The notes: generated by a model not told the origin, from the letters alone. A stretch of 64,000 nt of DNA from Ulvibacter algarum (GCA_947488905.1 CANLBJ010000002.1:372001-436000), one strand, 5' to 3'. Counted from the first letter of the stretch, positions 15,472 to 24,520 are shown. Made by a program: numbers and translations.

Positions 15472-18400
15472 TTATAGCTTAAAAGTCTTTGTCTCTTTAA
15501 AAGCAGGAATATCTATTGCTTCCATCTTTGTCTTAAAAGTAGCCCAGTCTGTACTAAAAAACATATTTGTTTTTTCTAAAGCTTCATTTAAGTCTGTAGT
15601 AGCGTGTTGTATTAATTTGCGCTCGGTTTGTGTTAACCCATTAGGGCGTGTTCCACTGTACCAGCTAGCACTTCTTATACGGTTCATTACAGTTACTTCT
15701 GGGTTTCTGGTGATACCTTGACGTTTATCTACTTTGCCTAAGTAAAGAGCAATCAACTCGTCAATTTTTTTATTTATCTCTTTAGCCTTTTTAAGCTCCT
15801 CTTTATATTTTTCTTTATCTTCCTTCTTTAAATTTTTACTGAAATTCTCTGAAGCCGTTTTACTTTCTACTAATTGTTTAACAGCATCTGCGGCTGTTTG
15901 TGTTATTTGCTCTATTTGCTTAGAAGCATTATAACTTTCTACAATCGCTTTTTGTGGAACCTCTAATCTAGGATCGCTCTCTACAGTAATGCTAGTAGAG
16001 GTTGTAGTGCCGTTATTTTCCATTTCTATACGATACACTCCTGGCTTTACTGAAGTTCCGCCTGGTTCTCTTTTGCTCTTTCTTACAGTACGTGATGGTC
16101 TGTCTACACCAGCCTCATCCATTCTCCAAGTCCATTTATAGATTCCAGAGCTATCAGGTACTTTACGCTTTAAACTTCTTATTAATCGATCACCGTCATA
16201 GATTTTCATATAGATTGAATCTTTAGAAGGGCCTTCTACTTTTGGGGCATCGTCTTCTTTATCATCACTGTCTTTGTTGTTTGATATTTCCGAAGTACTT
16301 GTAGGCACCTTATATAAATAACTAATATGAGCGCCACTTGCTCTGTTCTCACCATTATATATGGCATCACCGCCAAAACGACTTCCTGTAGGTTGTTGGT
16401 ATGCGGCTTGATATGTTGTAGGTGGAGTAAAGACTTTTAAGTTTTCATTAAGTATCGCTTTGTTTTTTGCGATGGCTCTTAATGGTCTAATGTCATCTAA
16501 TACCCAAGCAGCTCTACCAAAAGTTCCAATCACAAGATCGTGTTCTCTAGGATGAATCACTAAATCTTTTACAGAAACTGTAGGGAAACCATTGGTGTAT
16601 TTTTCCCAGGTAAAACCTGCGTTTATTGAGTAGTATAAACCGTCATCTGTACCTAAGAACATTAAGTTGTTCTCTACTGGATCTTCTATAATACATAAGG
16701 CGTAGCTTTCGGTGTCTTTTTCGTTTACAATACGTCGCCAAGATCTACCGTAATCATCTGTCCTGTATGCATAAGGGCTATAATTATAACGTCTATAATC
16801 ATTAGCAACAAGTAGGGCAGAACCCTTTTTTGTTTTGCTTGCTTTTATTTGTGTGATCCAACTTCCTTTAGGTAGGGTGGGTAAGCTCGAAATTTCATCC
16901 CAAGTTCCGCCACCGTTTTTTGTAACGTGCACGCGGCCATCATCTGTACCAGCATATAGTACATCTTTCTCAACAGGAGAAGGTTCTATAACAAGTATTG
17001 TGGTATAGTTTTCTGCTCCAGTAGCATCCATAGTAAGACCGCCACTCTCGCCCTGTTTTTGTTTTTCTGGATCATTAGTTGTCAAGTCTGGTGATATTAC
17101 AGACCATGTTAATCCTTTGTCTGTAGATTTGTGTACAAACTGACTACCAAAGTAAATTGTACTAGCATCAAAAGGATCAATGTTTATGGCACTGTTCCAA
17201 TTAAAGCGAAGCTTAACATCTGGATCTGAATGTGTAGGCTTTACAGTATAGTTGTTACCTGTTTGCCAGTCATAGCGGCTTACAGATCCTTGTTGGCTCA
17301 TACTCCAGCCATAACGGCTATCATCGCGATCTGGCACGACATCAAAGCCGTCACCAAAACTTATTTCTTGCCAGTAGCTATTACGTATTCCTTGGGCTTT
17401 CCATACATAAGCAGGGCCTCTCCAGCTACCGTTGTCTTGCATACCACCATAGACGTTATATGGGTACTCGTTATCTACGTTTATATGATAGAATTGAGCA
17501 ACGGGAAGGTTGCCAATAAAACGCCATGTCTTACCACCGTCGTGAGTAATGTTTAGTCCTCCATCATTACCGTCCATCATAAAACTACCATCTGTAGGGT
17601 GAATCCACCAAGCGTGATGATCTGGATGCACACCATTATCTACGCCATAAGCGCCCATTAATTGTTTAAAGTTTTTTCCGCCATCTTCTGAGACATTTAC
17701 ATACGTAAATACAGAGAATACTCTGTTTTCATTTTCTGGATCTACAAAGATATCACTGTAGTAAAATGGTCTATTACCTATATCACTTTTGTCATTAATT
17801 TTTTTCCAATTAAAACCACCATCTTCACTTTTATATAAAGCATTCTTTTTAGCCTCAACAAGTGCGTATATGATATTAGGTTTATTAGGGGCAATAGAAA
17901 TACCTATACGACCCAAGTCTCCAGCAGGCAAGCCATCTTTTTCTGTACGTTCTTCCCAGTTTTCACCACCATCGTGAGTTACAAAAAGCCCAGAACCATC
18001 ACCACCGCTTCTAAAAAACCATGGATCACGTTTATGGTCCCACATTGCTACTAAAAGTTTATTGGGATTAGAAGGGTCCATTACCATATCTGCTACACCT
18101 GTAGTATTGTTCATAGATAAAATATGTTTCCAGGATTTTCCTCCATCTGTAGTTTTATAAACCCCACGCTCTTCGTGACTACCCCAAGGAGAACCTATTG
18201 CGCCTATGTAGACTGTGTTTGGGTCTGTAGGGTCAATTAATATTTTATGAATATGTCTTGTCTTTTCAAGACCCATCGCCATCCAGTTTTTACCACCATC
18301 TAGTGATTTATAAACTCCATAACCACCATTTAAACTATTACGAGGATTACCTTCTCCAGTACCAACCCAAATTACAGATGGGTTAGATTGAGTGATTGCC

Positions 18401-18669
18401 ACCGCGCCAATAGATGCCGTCACTTCATTGTCAAATATAGGGTCCCATTTAATACCACCACTAGTAGACTTCCAGACCCCACCAGAGGCAGTACCTACGT
18501 ACATTACGTCTGTGTTTGAAGTTACCACATCTATAGAAGTTACACGACCAGACATACCGCCTGGACCTATATTTCTGGGTTTCATTTCGTTTAAAAGTGA
18601 GTTAGTTAGCTCTTGAGATTGGGCAGTAGAGAAGATGCATAAAAGCATCAAAAGTAGGATTCTTTTCAT
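15472..18669 (-). CDS. Exported VPS10/sortilin-like beta-propeller protein
   Basis: A 1065-residue secreted protein (signal peptide about 1-18) built of BNR/Asp-box-like repeats. It shows many S-x-DGG-x-W or T-x-DGGKTW units across residues 30-700 (for example TTDGGKSWKHIL, THDGGENWEERT, SEDGGFNWKKI), the pattern of VPS10/sortilin and exo-sialidase propellers. The C-terminal part (about 800-1065) has an Ig-like stretch followed by a helical, Lys/Glu-rich segment (EKYKEELKKAKEINKKIDEL). Often annotated as glycosyl hydrolase, but no catalytic residues are assignable here; a binding or processing role at the cell surface is as likely. No T9SS sorting domain is seen at the C-terminus. Confidence 0.88.
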   Translation of the reverse strand: MKRILLLMLLCIFSTAQSQELTNSLLNEMKPRNIGPGGMSGRVTSIDVVTSNTDVMYVGTASGGVWKSTSGGIKWDPIFDNEVTASIGAVAITQSNPSVIWVGTGEGNPRNSLNGGYGVYKSLDGGKNWMAMGLEKTRHIHKILIDPTDPNTVYIGAIGSPWGSHEERGVYKTTDGGKSWKHILSMNNTTGVADMVMDPSNPNKLLVAMWDHKRDPWFFRSGGDGSGLFVTHDGGENWEERTEKDGLPAGDLGRIGISIAPNKPNIIYALVEAKKNALYKSEDGGFNWKKINDKSDIGNRPFYYSDIFVDPENENRVFSVFTYVNVSEDGGKNFKQLMGAYGVDNGVHPDHHAWWIHPTDGSFMMDGNDGGLNITHDGGKTWRFIGNLPVAQFYHINVDNEYPYNVYGGMQDNGSWRGPAYVWKAQGIRNSYWQEISFGDGFDVVPDRDDSRYGWSMSQQGSVSRYDWQTGNNYTVKPTHSDPDVKLRFNWNSAINIDPFDASTIYFGSQFVHKSTDKGLTWSVISPDLTTNDPEKQKQGESGGLTMDATGAENYTTILVIEPSPVEKDVLYAGTDDGRVHVTKNGGGTWDEISSLPTLPKGSWITQIKASKTKKGSALLVANDYRRYNYSPYAYRTDDYGRSWRRIVNEKDTESYALCIIEDPVENNLMFLGTDDGLYYSINAGFTWEKYTNGFPTVSVKDLVIHPREHDLVIGTFGRAAWVLDDIRPLRAIAKNKAILNENLKVFTPPTTYQAAYQQPTGSRFGGDAIYNGENRASGAHISYLYKVPTSTSEISNNKDSDDKEDDAPKVEGPSKDSIYMKIYDGDRLIRSLKRKVPDSSGIYKWTWRMDEAGVDRPSRTVRKSKREPGGTSVKPGVYRIEMENNGTTTSTSITVESDPRLEVPQKAIVESYNASKQIEQITQTAADAVKQLVESKTASENFSKNLKKEDKEKYKEELKKAKEINKKIDELIALYLGKVDKRQGITRNPEVTVMNRIRSASWYSGTRPNGLTQTERKLIQHATTDLNEALEKTNMFFSTDWATFKTKMEAIDIPAFKETKTFKL

Positions 18670-18861
18670 CAGAAATTTGCTTGGTTGTTTAATTCCTAAA
18701 GGTAAAAAACTTGACTTACAGTGGCAAAAGTTTTAGATAGAAGCTCAAAACCTTGGGATAACTTTAACGACTTTAAAATTTCAGAAGAAATAATACCACT
18801 CTAGAATTTGTTTAACAATATCTTAGGGATGTTAAATGTTAAATAGTAGTAATTTTATAAA

Positions 18862-20028
18862 ATGACGAATGACAAACAAAATAAGTTAAACCCAAACTTC
18901 AAATCGGGTTTTATATTTACCAAGCATACCCCAAAAGAGAAATCTATTTTTGATCGTCTTTTTGAAGTTTTTCAAGAGTTAATCACACATACTTCTGGAG
19001 ACTTTGACGAAGCCATAGACTGGCTTAGACAGCTAGACGATGAGTATGAAATTACCACAGAAGATTATACTATAGACGATTTTATACAAGAACTAAAAGA
19101 TCGTGGTTTTATTAGAGAGGAGTTTAAACCAGATGGTAAAGGCGGTGATAAAGGTGACGGTAAAGGAGGTATATCTATTACAGAAAAACTAGAAAGAGCA
19201 CTTCGGAAACGTGCTTTAGATCAGATTTTTGGTAAGATAAAGAGAAGCGGGCAAGGTAATCACAAAACCAAGTATTTAGGTAAAGGTGATGAGCAATCTG
19301 GCGATTTTAGAAAATATCAATTTGGTGATGCCTTAGACCAAATATCAATGACTGAAAGTATTAAAAATGCCCAGATTAATAATGGAATAGGGGACTTTAA
19401 ACTTACAGAGAATGATCTAGTAGTAGAAGAGTCTATGCACAAGTCTCAAATGAGTACTGTGCTAATGATTGATATTAGTCACTCTATGATATTATATGGA
19501 GAAGACAGAATCACGCCTGCAAAGAAAGTTGCAATGGCGCTAGCAGAGTTGATAACAACACGTTACCCAAAAGACACCCTTGATATTTTAGTTTTCGGGA
19601 ACGATGCGTGGTCTATAAAAATTAAAGATTTACCTTATTTAAATGTAGGGCCGTATCATACAAACACAGTGGCGGGTTTGCAGTTAGCAATGGATATGTT
19701 ACGCCGTAAAAGAAATACTAACAAGCAAATTTTTATGATTACAGATGGTAAGCCCAGTTGTTTGCGTTTACCAGATGGACGTTATTATAAAAATAGTAAT
19801 GGATTAGATGAGTACATTGTTAATAAATGCTATATGATGGCAAGACAGGCAAGAAAACTTCATATCCCTATTACTACTTTTATGATTGCCAGTGACCCAT
19901 ATTTACAGCAGTTTGTTGATGCTTTTACAGAAGCAAACCAAGGGAAAGCTTTTTACACTGGGTTACAAGGACTAGGAGAGATGATTTTTACAGATTACGA
20001 GAATAACAGGAAACGAAAGTTGCGTTGA
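18862..20028 (+). CDS. vWA-domain protein (CoxE/BchD-like) paired with AAA+ ATPase
   Basis: A 388-residue cytoplasmic protein. The N-terminal half is helical, with a Gly/Lys-rich linker (about 92-104). The C-terminal half is a von Willebrand factor A domain with the MIDAS motif D-x-S-x-S (Asp204, Ser206, Ser208), a Thr in NTVAGL, and MITDGKPS. It partners with the MoxR/BchI-like AAA+ ATPase 550 bp downstream; such pairs remodel metal-binding or other target complexes. A small four-helix-bundle gene sits between them. An RTTTCCGAAG copy lies inside the gene at 19201. The target complex is unknown. Confidence 0.9.
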   Translation: MTNDKQNKLNPNFKSGFIFTKHTPKEKSIFDRLFEVFQELITHTSGDFDEAIDWLRQLDDEYEITTEDYTIDDFIQELKDRGFIREEFKPDGKGGDKGDGKGGISITEKLERALRKRALDQIFGKIKRSGQGNHKTKYLGKGDEQSGDFRKYQFGDALDQISMTESIKNAQINNGIGDFKLTENDLVVEESMHKSQMSTVLMIDISHSMILYGEDRITPAKKVAMALAELITTRYPKDTLDILVFGNDAWSIKIKDLPYLNVGPYHTNTVAGLQLAMDMLRRKRNTNKQIFMITDGKPSCLRLPDGRYYKNSNGLDEYIVNKCYMMARQARKLHIPITTFMIASDPYLQQFVDAFTEANQGKAFYTGLQGLGEMIFTDYENNRKRKLR

Positions 20029-20029
20029 G

Positions 20030-20042
20030 TTTAGAAGAAAGA
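20030..20042 (+). repeat. Left inverted repeat of S23-type element A
   Basis: TTTAGAAGAAAGA is an exact 13-bp inverted match to 20556-20568. It starts 2 bases after the vWA stop codon. A shorter nested copy (AGAAGAAAGAT at 20040-20050) also matches the right end. Confidence 0.7.
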
Positions 20043-20090
20043 AGAAAGATCAATCGCTTTGCTCGTTGTAAGAAGTAAGATAATAATAGG

Positions 20091-20462
20091 ATGAATAAAA
20101 AACATAATTTTAGAAATTTAAAGATTTGGGAGAAAGCGCTGCAAATTGCTTTTACAGTTTCCAATAAAATTGAAAATTTCCCAAACAAAGAGCAATACGG
20201 TTTAACTTCTCAAATTAGTAGATGTTCAGTCTCTATACCAAGTAATATAGCAGAAGGGTCTTCTAGAACAGAAAAATCGTTTTCTCATTTTATTGATATT
20301 GCACTTGGATCATCTTATGAGTTGAATACGCAACTAATAATTGCTCATCATAAAAAATATATAACGACTGAAGAGTTAAAGTCAATTGAGACTGATATCC
20401 AAGAATGGCAGAGAATGACAGCTGGATTTCAAAAAACACTTAATAAAATAAAGCAGCAATAA
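20091..20462 (+). CDS. Four-helix-bundle protein (S23/IVP-like, Avd fold)
   Basis: A 123-residue protein of the S23/IVP family. The signature is clear: LKIWEKALQIAF at the start, YGLTSQISRCSVSIPSNIAEGSSR in the middle and GSSYELNTQL later. The fold is a four-helix bundle that forms pentamers and is also used by Avd of diversity-generating retroelements. In many bacteria it is encoded within 23S rRNA intervening sequences. Here it sits between the vWA and AAA+ genes, flanked by inverted repeats. No reverse transcriptase is adjacent. A paralog is present at 52701. Function in this setting is unknown; nucleic-acid binding is possible given the family. Confidence 0.9.
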   Translation: MNKKHNFRNLKIWEKALQIAFTVSNKIENFPNKEQYGLTSQISRCSVSIPSNIAEGSSRTEKSFSHFIDIALGSSYELNTQLIIAHHKKYITTEELKSIETDIQEWQRMTAGFQKTLNKIKQQ

Positions 20463-20515
20463 CTAATAGTATTGCTTTTTAACAAATATAGAAGAATAAA
20501 TAAAAGAGAACTTTT

Positions 20516-20561
20516 TCTTTCATCTTTCAGTTCACCGCAGGTGGACAATCTTTCATCTTTC
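20516..20561 (+). repeat. Direct repeats around a small hairpin near element A
   Basis: TCTTTCATCTTTC occurs at 20516-20528 and 20549-20561. Between them GTTCACC (20530-20536) pairs with GGTGGAC (20540-20546) around GCA, a 7-bp stem with one G-U pair. This lies downstream of the S23-like gene and before the AAA+ gene. Confidence 0.65.
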
Positions 20562-20568
20562 TTCTAAA
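20556..20568 (+). repeat. Right inverted repeat of S23-type element A
   Basis: TCTTTCTTCTAAA is the exact inverted copy of 20030-20042 and lies 12 bp before the ATG of the AAA+ gene. The two arms would bring the element ends together in the transcript. Confidence 0.7.
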
Positions 20569-20580
20569 ATATAAAAAACT

Positions 20581-22044
20581 ATGGACACAAAGAATATAAA
20601 AACCTTCGGAGCACTTAAAAAAGCCGGATACGAATACAAAACAGTAAAAGAAGAATTGCGACGTAACTTGTTGCAAAAGATGATGAATAAAGAAACGGTC
20701 TTTGAAGGCATTCACGGTTATGAATATACCGTTATACCAGAACTAGAGCGTGCCATTTTATCAAAACATAATATTAACTTATTAGGTTTAAGAGGTCAAG
20801 CAAAAACAAGACTTGCAAGACAAATGATCACCTTATTAGATGAGTATATTCCTGTAGTAGAAGGTAGCGAAATTAATGATGACCCCTTAAAGCCAATATC
20901 TCGTTTTGCAAAAAATCTTATAGAAGAAAAAGGAGATGACACTCCTATAAGTTGGTTGCATAGAGATCAAAGATTTGCAGAAAAACTAGCAACACCAGAT
21001 GTTACTGTAGCAGATATCATAGGAGATGTAGATCCTATAAAAGCAGCAAATTTAAAACTGAGTTATGCAGATGATCGCGTGATTCATTTTGGGATGATAC
21101 CCCGTGCTAACAGATGTATTTTTGTGATTAACGAACTCCCTGACCTTCAAGCAAGAATTCAAGTAGCGTTATTTAACATACTGCAAGAGGGTGATGTACA
21201 GATTAGAGGATTTGCAGTTAGACTGCCGTTAGATATTCAATTTGTGTTTACGGCTAACCCAGAAGATTACACTAATCGTGGTAGTATAGTAACACCTTTA
21301 AAGGATAGAATAGGTTCTCAAATACTCACTCATTATCCAGAAACTTTAGAGATAGCAAGAACTATTACAGCACAAGAAACAGCAGATGCCGCCGCAGAAA
21401 AATCTAATGTGTATGTACCAGAATTAGCAAAAGATATTCTAGAGCAAATAAGTTTTGAGGCAAGAGAAAGTGAATTTATAGATGCAAAAAGTGGTGTGAG
21501 CGCAAGGCTTAGTATTACGGCATTTCAAAATTTATTGAGTACTGCAGAACGCAGAGGATTACTCAATGGAAATATAGAGACCAGTGTTCGTGTTAGTGAT
21601 TTTTTAGGAGTGATTCCAGCAATCACAGGTAAAGTAGAGCTTGTGTATGAAGGAGAACAAGAAGGGGCAAATGAAGTAGCAAAGCAATTAGTGGCAGACG
21701 CTATTAAAACAGAGTTCTTAAACTATTTCCCTAAAATTGAGAAGCTACAAAAAGAAGATGACCACGATCCTTATCAAGAAGTGGTGAGTTGGTTTTTTGA
21801 GCAAAGTAGCTTTGAGCTGTTAGACACTCTAGATGATAAGGAGTATAAGGCACAATTAGACCGTATAGAGCCGTTAAATGATCTTATAGATAAATATGCA
21901 CAAGATATACCAGAAGATGATATTCCTTTCTTTAAGGAGTTTATTTTATGGGCATTGGTAGAGATGAAAAAGCTAAGCAAGTATAATCTTGCAGATGGTA
22001 TTCGTTTTAAAGATGTTTATGGTGACTATATTAGTGGGCTATAA
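20581..22044 (+). CDS. MoxR/magnesium-chelatase-like AAA+ ATPase
   Basis: A 487-residue cytoplasmic AAA+ ATPase. The Walker A motif is a variant (GLRGQAKTR, about residues 69-77) without the usual GxxGxGK[ST] glycine pattern. Walker B appears as CIFVINELPDL (about 178-188), and the sensor region as FVFTANPEDY (about 220-229). The C-terminal part has a lid plus an extension of about 150 residues with acidic Leu-rich helices. It works with the vWA protein at 18862, as BchI works with BchD. Often annotated magnesium chelatase, but no chelatase subunit H is nearby, so the substrate is unknown. It ends at a shared bidirectional hairpin. Confidence 0.88.
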   Translation: MDTKNIKTFGALKKAGYEYKTVKEELRRNLLQKMMNKETVFEGIHGYEYTVIPELERAILSKHNINLLGLRGQAKTRLARQMITLLDEYIPVVEGSEINDDPLKPISRFAKNLIEEKGDDTPISWLHRDQRFAEKLATPDVTVADIIGDVDPIKAANLKLSYADDRVIHFGMIPRANRCIFVINELPDLQARIQVALFNILQEGDVQIRGFAVRLPLDIQFVFTANPEDYTNRGSIVTPLKDRIGSQILTHYPETLEIARTITAQETADAAAEKSNVYVPELAKDILEQISFEARESEFIDAKSGVSARLSITAFQNLLSTAERRGLLNGNIETSVRVSDFLGVIPAITGKVELVYEGEQEGANEVAKQLVADAIKTEFLNYFPKIEKLQKEDDHDPYQEVVSWFFEQSSFELLDTLDDKEYKAQLDRIEPLNDLIDKYAQDIPEDDIPFFKEFILWALVEMKKLSKYNLADGIRFKDVYGDYISGL

Positions 22045-22065
22045 CATCACATAAAGTATAAGATT

Positions 22066-22106
22066 AAAATGGCGAATTGATTATTTAATAATTAATTCGC
22101 CATTTT
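22066..22106. terminator. Bidirectional terminator overlapping a gene end
   Basis: A perfect 13-bp inverted repeat (22066-22078 with 22094-22106) has a 15-base loop that includes the stop of the minus-strand gene at 22081. The right arm encodes its last residues, so the coding end and the terminator are one sequence. It serves both convergent genes. Confidence 0.85.
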
Positions 22107-22551
22107 TATATTCTGCTATTAGTACTGTGTTAAAGGTATCAATGGCATCTTGATTAGCATATTGTCTATAGATTTTTCCCTCCCCATTTTCTATTACAGC
22201 ATAAAATGTATCACCCCCTCCTGCAAAATAGCTTGAGACTGCATCTTGCGCATTTACAGGAATTTGACTTACACCATAATATTTTTTATCTATAGTACTG
22301 CAATTATAGGTCTTTGCTATTTTCAGTTTATCATTGACTCCAAAAACAGCATATAAAGTAGCACTTGGTATAGACTCGTCTTTTTTAGTTGTGTTTTCAC
22401 ATTCAAATCTAATAGTCTCTAAAGCTGTAGTTACAGTAGTAGAGCTAGTTTCTTTATTTATCTCTTTCTGCAATGTATTAGTACCTTCATTACAAGATAA
22501 AGTGATGCAAAAAAATAAGAGGTAAACAAAACGAGCTATTAACTTATTCAT
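22081..22551 (-). CDS. Hypothetical lipoprotein
   Basis: A 156-residue protein with a lipobox around Cys20 (FFCITLSC). The mature part has an acidic Thr/Glu/Lys-rich linker and then a small beta-rich domain (SATLYAVFGVNDKLKIAKTYNCSTI, then YFAGGGDTFYAVIENGEGKIYRQYANQ). No family is recognised. It is monocistronic by position, between the AAA+ gene and the LysM gene, and its last codons form one arm of a terminator. Probably a periplasmic or surface-anchored protein of unknown role. Confidence 0.7.
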   Translation of the reverse strand: MNKLIARFVYLLFFCITLSCNEGTNTLQKEINKETSSTTVTTALETIRFECENTTKKDESIPSATLYAVFGVNDKLKIAKTYNCSTIDKKYYGVSQIPVNAQDAVSSYFAGGGDTFYAVIENGEGKIYRQYANQDAIDTFNTVLIAEYKNGELIIK

Positions 22552-22578
22552 AAATACTAAGTTTTTAGATGTAAAAAA

Positions 22579-22595
22579 AGCCGCACAAGGCGGCT
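22579..22595 (-). terminator. Terminator after the LysM gene
   Basis: AGCCGC (22579-22584) pairs with GCGGCT (22590-22595) around ACAAG. A run of A on the plus strand gives the T-tail of the minus-strand transcript. It follows the LysM gene stop at 22616. Confidence 0.85.
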
Positions 22596-22615
22596 CAATA
22601 TATTTAAAGTACTGA

Positions 22616-22993
22616 CTATAAGTTAGGTATCACTAACTCTTGTCCTGGATGTATAACATCTGCACTTTTAAGTTGATCTGTATTAGCTTCAAAAATAGCA
22701 TTGTACTTCATTGGGTCTTTGTAATAATGCTTAGCAATTTTACTTAAAGATTCTCCGCTCGCAACAGTGTGGCGTGCAAAAACAGACTCATCTGCAACTT
22801 TAATATCTGCCATAATATCTGAAGGGCTTTCACCACCTGCAGCTTTAATAGCATCCCATAATAAGTTTTTTTCATGTGGAGTTGCAGCAGTACCAGTTAC
22901 TTGTAAAACGCCGTTTTGTTCTTGAACGTCTCCGTTTTGAATATTTAATTTTTCACCAAGCTCAAGTACGCTTGCATATTTTGATCTAACCAT
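22616..22993 (-). CDS. BON-LysM protein (Kbp/YgaU-like)
   Basis: A 125-residue protein with no signal peptide. The N-terminal BON-like domain (about 15-65, LNIQNGDVQEQNGVLQVTGTA) is followed by a LysM domain (about 74-124) with the family pattern HTVASGESLSKIAKHYYKDPMKYNAIFEANTDQL and a DVIHPGQELVIP end. This is the layout of E. coli YgaU/Kbp, a cytoplasmic potassium-binding protein, although a peptidoglycan-binding role is usual for LysM proteins. A strong terminator hairpin follows. It is apparently monocistronic. Confidence 0.9.
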   Translation of the reverse strand: MVRSKYASVLELGEKLNIQNGDVQEQNGVLQVTGTAATPHEKNLLWDAIKAAGGESPSDIMADIKVADESVFARHTVASGESLSKIAKHYYKDPMKYNAIFEANTDQLKSADVIHPGQELVIPNL

Positions 22994-23069
22994 TGTTTAA
23001 TTTTTATAATATTAGTTTAATGATTTAAATATACAAAATATTGGCTTATGTTCACTATAGCCCGAAAAA

Positions 23070-23540
23070 TTATAGTATGTCTTTCGGTAAAAACTCACTT
23101 TTAAAGCTAAAAGCAATGGGAGATTCACCATTTAGTCTAAGATATTCTAATTTTTCTTTAGCTTCAGTAATAGTGGGTTGGTGCCCCAGTGGTACATACC
23201 ATAAAACCATGTGCATTTTTGGCATTTTTTTAAACCATTCTTTTTTGCGTATCATAATATCTTTATGGACCGTGTTGTAAACAAAATTAAAAAGAGCATC
23301 TCTATTTTCCCACACTGTCAAGTTTGCTAAAATGGTTTTACTTTTAAAAACCGTTTCTCTATTTTCTTTCTCAAGGTCTGGCCGCTCAATCAAGCTCCAC
23401 ACGTAACCAGGGCTCTCTATTGCTAAGGCATTAATTCTATCTGTATTATTTATAAAATCTGCCATAACAGGGCTGTCTAGATCTGCAATAGCGTCAGATA
23501 GATTGAGCTGAGCAAGGTGATAAAGAGGTTTACTTTTCAT
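23070..23540 (-). CDS. DUF3291 family protein
   Basis: A 156-residue soluble protein with the DUF3291 pattern: an initial YHLAQLNL strand, ALAIESPGYVWSL, VWENRDALFNFVY, and WFKKMPKMHMVLWYVPLGHQPTITEAKEKLEYLR. The fold is a ferredoxin-like alpha/beta (monooxygenase-like) domain of unknown role. It lies 22 bp after the ABC ATPase gene on the same strand, so it may be the last gene of that unit. Confidence 0.8.
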   Translation of the reverse strand: MKSKPLYHLAQLNLSDAIADLDSPVMADFINNTDRINALAIESPGYVWSLIERPDLEKENRETVFKSKTILANLTVWENRDALFNFVYNTVHKDIMIRKKEWFKKMPKMHMVLWYVPLGHQPTITEAKEKLEYLRLNGESPIAFSFKSEFLPKDIL

Positions 23541-23562
23541 TTAGATATTTATTTGCTTAGTG

Positions 23563-24231
23563 TCAAGCATTATTTTTTAGATAATTAAAAGACTTAAGTT
23601 CTTCTATAGAATTTGCATTAAAACTAACACCTTCTTTAATCACCATACTTCTAGTTGCAATCTCAAGTACATCGTGATAATAATGGTCTGTGATTATGAT
23701 ACCTTTAGTTTTATTAACCTCTTTTAAAGTCTCTTTAAGTTTTTCTTTGTGTAGTGGCTCTAGCATTGAGAAAGGCTCATCAAGCATTATAAAAGGGTGG
23801 GGAAGTTGGCTTAGCAGTACGACTTCAAAGTACTTTAATTCACCCAGAGAAAGCTCACTAGTTCTTTTATGTGTCATTGTTGCAATATGCGAATCATAAA
23901 ATACAGCATCTTGCTCATTTTCGTTGGGATGAAACATAATAATCACATCTCGTACCTTCATATTTTTAGGTAAAAAAGGATGTTGAGGTAAATAAGCTAT
24001 AAGCTGTTTCTTGTTTACTTCGGAAACTTTAAGTGGTTGATTATTTAGTTCAGCTTTAATACTGTCGGCTTTCATATTTCCGAAGAGAATTTTAAGCAAG
24101 GTAGATTTCCCACAACCATTGCGCCCAAAGAGTCCCAAGATTTCGCCAGTCTCTAATGAAAAAGAAACCTCTTTTAAAATCTTCTTATTTCCGAAGCTTT
24201 TAGAAACGCTATGTAAGACTAAAGTCGCCAA
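23563..24231 (-). CDS. ABC transporter ATP-binding protein
   Basis: A 222-residue ATPase with a Walker A (GLFGRNGCGKSTLL, about 34-47), a degenerate signature (ELSLGELKYFE instead of LSGGQ, about 129-139), a Walker B (PFIMLDEP, about 149-156) and an H-loop (ITDHYYHD). It is shorter than average and probably drives the small membrane protein encoded just upstream, whose gene it overlaps by 23 bp. The start is TTG (24231); no ATG is usable nearby, because the frame is closed by TAA a few codons upstream. The substrate is unknown. Confidence 0.88.
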   Translation of the reverse strand: MATLVLHSVSKSFGNKKILKEVSFSLETGEILGLFGRNGCGKSTLLKILFGNMKADSIKAELNNQPLKVSEVNKKQLIAYLPQHPFLPKNMKVRDVIIMFHPNENEQDAVFYDSHIATMTHKRTSELSLGELKYFEVVLLSQLPHPFIMLDEPFSMLEPLHKEKLKETLKEVNKTKGIIITDHYYHDVLEIATRSMVIKEGVSFNANSIEELKSFNYLKNNA

Positions 24232-24520
24232 TGATAACAGAGATTAAAATGAATAGTATAATAAACACGGGGAGCCCCAGTGCTAGATTTATTAAAAAGG
24301 ATGATTTAAAAAGCTGCCATTTTGTAATCCCTAAGTTTTTATAGGCGAACCATTGTTCTTTATAGAAGGTATTAAACGCAAAGAATCCAAAGCCTAAGCC
24401 TATAGTTAAAAAGAAAATAAAACCATATAAAATGCCAAAAACCATAACCCCAATCAGCGCAAAAGCAGCAATGAATGGGAATATAGATTTATAGAATTGT
24501 ATGTGTGGTCTAATGTTCAT
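24209..24520 (-). CDS. Small membrane protein, likely ABC partner
   Basis: A 103-residue membrane protein with three hydrophobic segments (about residues 13-30, 32-50 and 75-98, all Ile/Leu/Phe-rich). The frame extends upstream to a TTG at 24532, but the ATG at 24520 is the natural start; it overlaps the stop of the amidohydrolase gene as TAATG. It overlaps the next ATPase gene by 23 bp. It could be the membrane partner of that ATPase, but it is far smaller than a standard permease and no family is recognised. Confidence 0.65.
   Translation of the reverse strand: MNIRPHIQFYKSIFPFIAAFALIGVMVFGILYGFIFFLTIGLGFGFFAFNTFYKEQWFAYKNLGITKWQLFKSSFLINLALGLPVFIILFILISVIIGDFSLT

Noticed and set aside
20091..20462. 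Diversity-generating retroelement (the S23-like protein shares the Avd fold)
   Set aside because: No reverse transcriptase, template repeat or variable repeat was seen near either S23-family gene.
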